Shown: positions 59,089-64,000 of the stretch, in pieces
Layout: each line of letters opens with the position of its first letter
Numbering within the stretch: the first letter of the stretch is position 1
From: Whitmania pigra
Lineage: Eukaryota > Annelida > Clitellata > Hirudinida > Haemopidae
DNA length: 64,000 nucleotides
NCBI GenBank assembly: GCA_021613335.1
Contig: JAJTWR010000042.1
Coordinates: 1-64,000, forward strand
Direction of reading: 5' to 3'
Program-made: the position numbers and the translations under genes
Notes under the pieces: model-generated
The model's database searches: none
Told to the model about the DNA's origin: nothing
Seen by the model: only the letters and a program-made list of their open reading frames with translations

Positions 59089-59725
59089 TACCAACTACAA
59101 TGGTCTTCAATTGAAGATTCCAAATGTTAATGTGGAATTGCTACAAGTTAGACTGTCGTTAAAAGTTTTATTGCGAACGATAAACAACAGACGATCATCG
59201 CTGACCCAAGCCAAAACAACTGAATAGCAACGATGCAATAAATTTTTTAAATGCATAAATTTTAAAAGTTAGTTTATTAATAATAATTTATTAAATTTCA
59301 GAGATCTATTTTATTTATAAATTTGTAAAAAAATAATTAAAATAGATCTGGTTGATCGAAATTCATGAGTATATTTTGTATTATTTTCTGACAAAATTTG
59401 ATTTTTAATTTTTTCAGAAATGCTTTTTAAAGGCCTTCTTTTAAGGCTTGTATCTTTTCAGAGATGATTTTTCTAATGTTGTGCAGGTAATATTTGTTAA
59501 GCATCTTGATATCGATAATTATTCTTTTAGTTGGTGACCCCCCTCCCCCTAGGCAAGCAGCTGATTTAAAATGTAGTTGTGTACATTTAAGCAAGAGATA
59601 ATATATTATTTTAAAAATTATTAAATTACTTATGACAATTACCTTCTTCATATTCAAGAGATGACCTAAAATCCATAAAAGTCATGACCACCATTTAACG
59701 CTTTAGACGAAGCGTCAGCGCCGCC
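59089..59725. promoter_or_regulatory. Shared intergenic region between INTS4 and a divergent gene
   Basis: A 637-bp gap lies between two start codons pointing apart, the layout of a bidirectional promoter. It is AT-rich and no TATA or GC box stands out. Confidence 0.35.
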
Positions 59726-60398
59726 ATGTCGTTGATTGCTATTTTTATGATTTTAGAGTTGTTTAAAAATGGTTTGTAGCTATTATTTCATCAATTCATG
59801 ATTTATTATATGACATTACAATTACGGGTTTTTTTTACTCAGTTTTAGCGGTCGAAAACACGCTTTCGTTTGTCAAGTATTATGAAAAGCTGATGCCCAA
59901 GGATATTAAAGTAATTTACTCTGAAATACTCTTAATAGTTTAGTCATTGATTTTCTTATTGGAGGTGATGAGTCCCTTAAAACATGGAGAAATTGCAAAG
60001 ATGGTTACAAGCATACCGCAAAGAAATAGGAGAGATTCCAAGTTTAAACATCTCTTTAATATGTATTCTCCTGTTATGGTCAAGTCGTTGTCCTTCAACG
60101 CTTTTGGAAGGTTTGGAAATTTGGCATATTTTTGAAGCTGTTAAGTATGGAAATTAGGTACCTAGTATCAGTACTTGTACTCGAGTAAGCTTCTCGTGTG
60201 TTCGTACCAGGATATCAGTACGATTTTCATATATTCATGATTAATTAACCGATTTATGTTTCAGGGAATTTTTAATATATTTGCACAAAGATACAAAAAT
60301 TATTGACAAAGATCTCATACTCGTCGAAGTCGATGACAAGATAAGTAGAAATGTGGAAAGACCGAGCGGACTAGATTTTTACGTCGGATACGTACATG
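59726..60398 (+). CDS. 5' part of an unidentified gene, four candidate exons
   Basis: CCGCCATGTCG gives a good start context at 59726. Exons 59726-59771, 59849-59910, 59990-60144 and 60265-60398 join in phase with GT..AG borders. The product starts MSLIAIFMILELFKNAVENT, then LSFVKYYEKLMPKDIK. It continues with a hydrophobic stretch SLNISLICILLLWSSR and EFLIYLHKDTKIIDKDLILV, ending GLDFYVGYVH, with the frame still open at a GTTTGA donor. No family was recognised. The remaining exons are not seen in the window; the DNA that follows is transposon sequence. The exon 3 acceptor is the least certain. Confidence 0.45.
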
Positions 60399-60418
60399 GT
60401 TTGATTATTTATTAATTC

Positions 60419-60586
60419 AGGGGAGCGTCCATGAGTGATGTTGCATTGGGATGGAAAAAAAACAGAGGTCCTATAATTTCTGGCTTTAGAAGCTCTATAA
60501 CTTTATTTAATAAGTAGTTCTAACTTTTATGTTAATGGGTCCAAGATTCCATCCAAAATAAGTAACGTCAGTTTTGGACAACCCCT
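60419..60586. mobile_element. Possible short MITE with AGGGG..CCCCT ends
   Basis: AGGGGAGCGTCCATGAGTGA on the left and, inverted on the right, AGGGGTTGTCCAAAACTGAC share the AGGGG-GTCC core. GTTGCATT/GTTACTT- and TGGGATGG/TTGGATGG-like blocks also match. No target duplication is clear. Confidence 0.45.
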
Positions 60587-60694
60587 AAAGACCTATCATA
60601 TTGAGTTTTGACGATACTACCAAAGATAAAACGAATATAAACGGTTAAACATGACCACTTTTCCCTCTAAGCTGCGCGGCCGCGCACTTGACAC

Positions 60695-61951
60695 CAGAGA
60701 TGGGTAGTTATTAACTATAAGTAGTTAACTACTTTAAAGTAGTTACTTCTTAGTACTTCGACTTTAAAGAAGTTACTACTTCTTAGTAATTAATAACTAC
60801 TCTTAAAAAAGTAGTTAAAAATAGTAGTTAACTACTTTTAAAGTAGTTATTAACTACAAATAGTTAACTGCTTTTTAACTACTTTTAATAAAATGTTAAA
60901 ATTTTAAAATAAAATGAACAAAAATATTTTTTTTCTAATATTACAATTTGGTACATCACTTTATAAGCTTAGTTTCTTTGATTTCAAATTTTGCTCACTA
61001 CCGTCATTTCCCACTTCTGAATTATTACTTAGCCGTATTTTGAAAACGTTTTATATAAATAGTGAGATGTAATCGAGCGCCTAAAACTCTGACGAACCAT
61101 ATTTGGTTCTGTAAGTTTGATTCTCCAACATCATTCATGATATTAGTTGTCCAATGACTCTGAAAGCTATCAAGAAAAAATGTTCAGCTCACAATCGACC
61201 ATCAATCTAAGAATGACAATCAAAAGTTTCTGACATTAGGAAAGCCTTCGACTTGTTTCGATTCGTAGATTGAAAAGTTACGAAACAAATTCCAAGTCAC
61301 ATAATTCTGGTTATGCAAGTGTTTCTCAGCTAGTTGATGGAGACATTCAGCCTGTTTGTCTCGTTTGTACCTCGTCTGTTTTAAAACACAATAATCAGCA
61401 ATAATCATTCTACTTCTAAATTACATTTTACTTAAGCAATACTTAAATCCTATTATTTATCAAACTCAGCAAGGAATATACATAGTCTACTCAATTATCC
61501 AACTGTTTGTGCCGCATTCATCAAGTTTAATTCGACATTACCACGTTCGGCAGCAATTGAAAAACTTTTAGTGTAGTAGGGCAGGTTTTATGTAACAGAC
61601 GATGCAAATTATCGGATAATCGTATAGGCATGATGATTTTTTTAAGAGATCGCCTAAAACATCCATTGTATACTTATGTTTTTTATTAATTTGGACAACA
61701 AATTTTTGTTGATAATGTTACACTAGTGTAAATAAATATACTAATAAATTATGTCTTGTTCAGTTGTCCAGAAAATTAATTTTATTAAATGTCAATTGAA
61801 AGTAGTTAAAAAAATAGTTAAAAAGTAGTTAACTATGCAAGTAGTTAAGGAGTAGTTACTAACTACTTATTTAAAAAGTAGTTAAAAATACTTAACTACT
61901 GTAGTTACTTTTACTGTACTGTACTTTTGAAGTAGTTAAAGCCCATCTCTG
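60695..61951. mobile_element. hAT-type non-autonomous element, 1257 bp, with AGTAGTTAACTACT arrays
   Basis: The ends CAGAGATGGGTAGTTA and CAGAGATGGGCTTTAACTAC (inverted) are flanked by perfect 8-bp repeats CTTGACAC (60687-60694 and 61952-61959). About 200 bp at the left end and 130 bp at the right consist of variants of AGTAGTTAACTACTTT. These arrays can pair with each other and with themselves. The middle has no transposase frame. Confidence 0.92.
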
Positions 61952-61959
61952 CTTGACAC

Positions 61960-62960
61960 GAAAAAATACGCGCAGACGTTTCCAGTTGCCGCGCAGTGAT
62001 TTTTAATATAGCAATAATAATAATAGTAATGGTTCAGTCGAATAGTTGCTCTCTGTAACAGGACTAATTTTGAATGTGAAAAGGTCATCATTAATGCCTT
62101 ACAAACAAAACTACAAATGCAGTTAAATTGGTTCATTGGACTGCAAACAGTTATGAGTTTGTTTTAGGTTTATTGATGAATATTTGATCAAGTGATTTGT
62201 TTTGGTATATTTATTTATTCATTATTTTTAAATTTTATTTTATTTTTTTATATTTGAAATTATGTATTGATCGTTATTTTTTTGTAGTTTTTGTCCCATT
62301 ATCATTAATATCACTAACAGTTTATCATAACTATAGTTATACTGTATTTGAAAGATTAAATTAAAATTTAAATTAAATTTGTTTAATGTTATTAATATTT
62401 TTAGTACTGCTCTCAATGCTAGTAATCAATATAATTATTATAAGTACTAATGTAAAAGTCATCAATCAATACATAATTAATGATAATAACAATAATATTT
62501 TTAGTTCTATTGTTATCATTGATTGCCATTATTATAGCAATTTATGCCTTTGACTGATTTTGATAATAAAAATTCAAAATGGAATAAATATGCAACAGTC
62601 GGCTTACACTTTCCTCACCAAGATTGATTGATGACTGTCTAGTCGAGAGAACAAGGATAAACAAGGCCGCAGAAGTGGCATCTTTCTGGATCTGGTACAA
62701 GAAGAGCCAGACGTCTTAAGAAGCCACTTCAGGAAAGCTTGGGAAAGCCGTCGGTTTCCGGTATAAATGATATACCGAGCGACGGGGCCAAATCATTGGC
62801 TGAGACGCGGTTTTGTCCGAAGAAATGGGCAGACCGCAGGCTCACTAAGCACTATGAGCGGTAGACCAAACCGCGGTTGAGTCCAGAAAATTTCTATCTC
62901 TGGCTGCCGCTGCAAAAAAATTGTAAGACCCAGTTTGCATATGTATGTAATATGTATATA
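61960..62960. other. AT-rich intergenic region
   Basis: Contains several simple AT-rich tracts. 62600-62940 is less AT-rich but shows no recognisable motif. Confidence 0.4.
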
Positions 62961-64000
62961 TAGTCGAACCCGGTTATGTCGCCGGCTAGGGTTTTGCCAA
63001 AAAGCGTCGAGACAACCAATGATCTAGATAACCGAAAATCAGTGTGGCGAAAGTATATTAACATGTGTTTGCATTTTGTTTATGTACATAATGTGCCTTA
63101 ATAAATAAGAATGTACATGCATGTGTTTTTAATGTTTTTTTTACACAACAGCAATTGATATTTGATATTGGTAATAGTACATGCATGTTTGCTATCAAGA
63201 AAAGGCTTATGAAGGCTTAGGTTGGAGCTTACTTTTAGATGGGAGATAAAAAATCTTAATGGCCTTGAGACCAGGATCATCCGGATGAGCTCTACAGTTG
63301 TCCACGATACTTTTTTTCTGCTTTCTGTCCCACTTTTTCACCCACGCCCTGAATAGATCCAGGATCTGTTGGCCATCGTCATCGCATGAGAGTACTTTGA
63401 TCTGCATCTGGGATTCTTGGATTTTCCTATAATGTAGAGCGAGCTTCTTATCCATGTTAGCAGGAACTAGCACAATTAGTCGATAATTCGATTTTTTCCA
63501 CCGTGACAAACCTCCCATTGAAACAACATAGTCTTGTATGAAAGGCATTTTCAAAACACCCCAGTTTCATCAGCATTAAAAATGTTCCGACTCTCATAGG
63601 TAACCAAAATTGTGAGCATTTGAGTGTTGAGCCATGAATCCACTTGCTCCTGTTGAACTGTAGATGTCTCTTCACAAATTGCTTTGAAGGCAATGGTTGT
63701 GACTCTTTATGATACGACCCAGCACCTCTGACTTGCTTTAAAGTCCTAGCTTGGCGGCAAGGATGTCCACCTTCCCCGTCAGGAAGGGACCATTGACGAG
63801 AAGTTTTGTTGCTCTCGAATTTGTGAATCATTGAAGCACTGCATCGTCGACATGTTTGTGCTCAGCCATTCTACGTTTTTTCTTACTGGATCAAATACAA
63901 ATTTCTCGTACATTTGCTTTATCAACAGCCTTCATTTTCGATCCTGAAATGGAGTTTGCTGGAATACCGTGATGTTTGCTGGTTTTGTTCCTTTTCCTAG
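62961..64000 (-). mobile_element. Decayed Tigger/pogo transposon, runs off the window
   Basis: TAGTCGAACCCGGTTATGTC following TA at 62959-62960 resembles a Tigger-type inverted terminal repeat (CAGTCGAACC...TATA). The transposase lies inside on the minus strand. The other terminus would be beyond 64000. Confidence 0.7.
63207..63990 (-). pseudogene. Tigger-like transposase with HTH and DDE remnants
   Basis: Reading from the right edge: KTSKHHGIPANSISGS (CENP-B-type HTH), a broken middle with VLGRIIKSHNHCL-type debris, LMKLGCFENAF in place of nADEtglFwk.., then GGLSRWKKSNYRLIVLVPAN. QILDLFRAWVKKWDRKQKKS and IVDNCRAHPDDPGLKAIKIF-YLP follow, the second catalytic Asp region of Tigger elements. 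At least four stops or frameshifts break it. The 124- and 115-codon open pieces are parts of this one gene in two frames. Confidence 0.8.

Overview
This window looks like nuclear DNA of an AT-rich invertebrate animal. The conserved genes have many short introns with GT..AG borders, and their products match animal nuclear-transport, lipid, RNA-binding and Integrator proteins along their full length. The space between genes is full of decayed transposons of several classes. I cannot name the species from sequence alone.

Layout, left to right. Positions 1-7270 hold an intronless 232-codon gene of unknown function, then a repeat-rich stretch: pogo/Tigger transposase fragments, a LINE remnant, a hAT-type MITE with a perfect 8-bp target duplication, and two tRNA-derived SINEs. 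Positions 7271-13242 are a complete 24-exon importin-7/8 gene. Positions 14408-21717 are a complete 16-exon bubblegum-type acyl-CoA synthetase. Positions 21718-28296 are gene-poor and carry a dead Tc1-like transposon and a possible retroviral-type LTR. Positions 28297-33340 are a head-to-tail array of five single-exon C2H2 zinc-finger units on the minus strand (period about 1.13 kb): two intact, one frameshifted, one with a nonsense codon, one truncated. A Helitron helicase fragment lies just beyond the array. Positions 34-39 kb hold LINE pieces, a second hAT MITE and a SINE. Positions 39048-45992 are a complete 19-exon ZFR gene. After a 5'-truncated LINE comes a partial kinase-like gene (48371-51768) with a pogo remnant in its last intron. 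Positions 52617-59088 (minus) are a complete 21-exon Integrator subunit 4 gene. Head-to-head with it is the start of an unidentified gene (59726-60398). The right end holds further MITEs and a decayed Tigger element that runs off the window.

The host genes are unrelated housekeeping genes (nuclear import, very-long-chain fatty acid activation, RNA binding/splicing, snRNA 3'-end processing), not an operon or pathway cluster. The two most distinctive signals are the zinc-finger array, caught in the act of duplication and decay, and a perfect 45-nt inverted repeat that brackets exons 6 and 7 of the importin gene and includes a splice acceptor. Exon coordinates were derived by hand from splice consensus, phase and protein similarity. 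Family names come from remembered family features, not from a database search.
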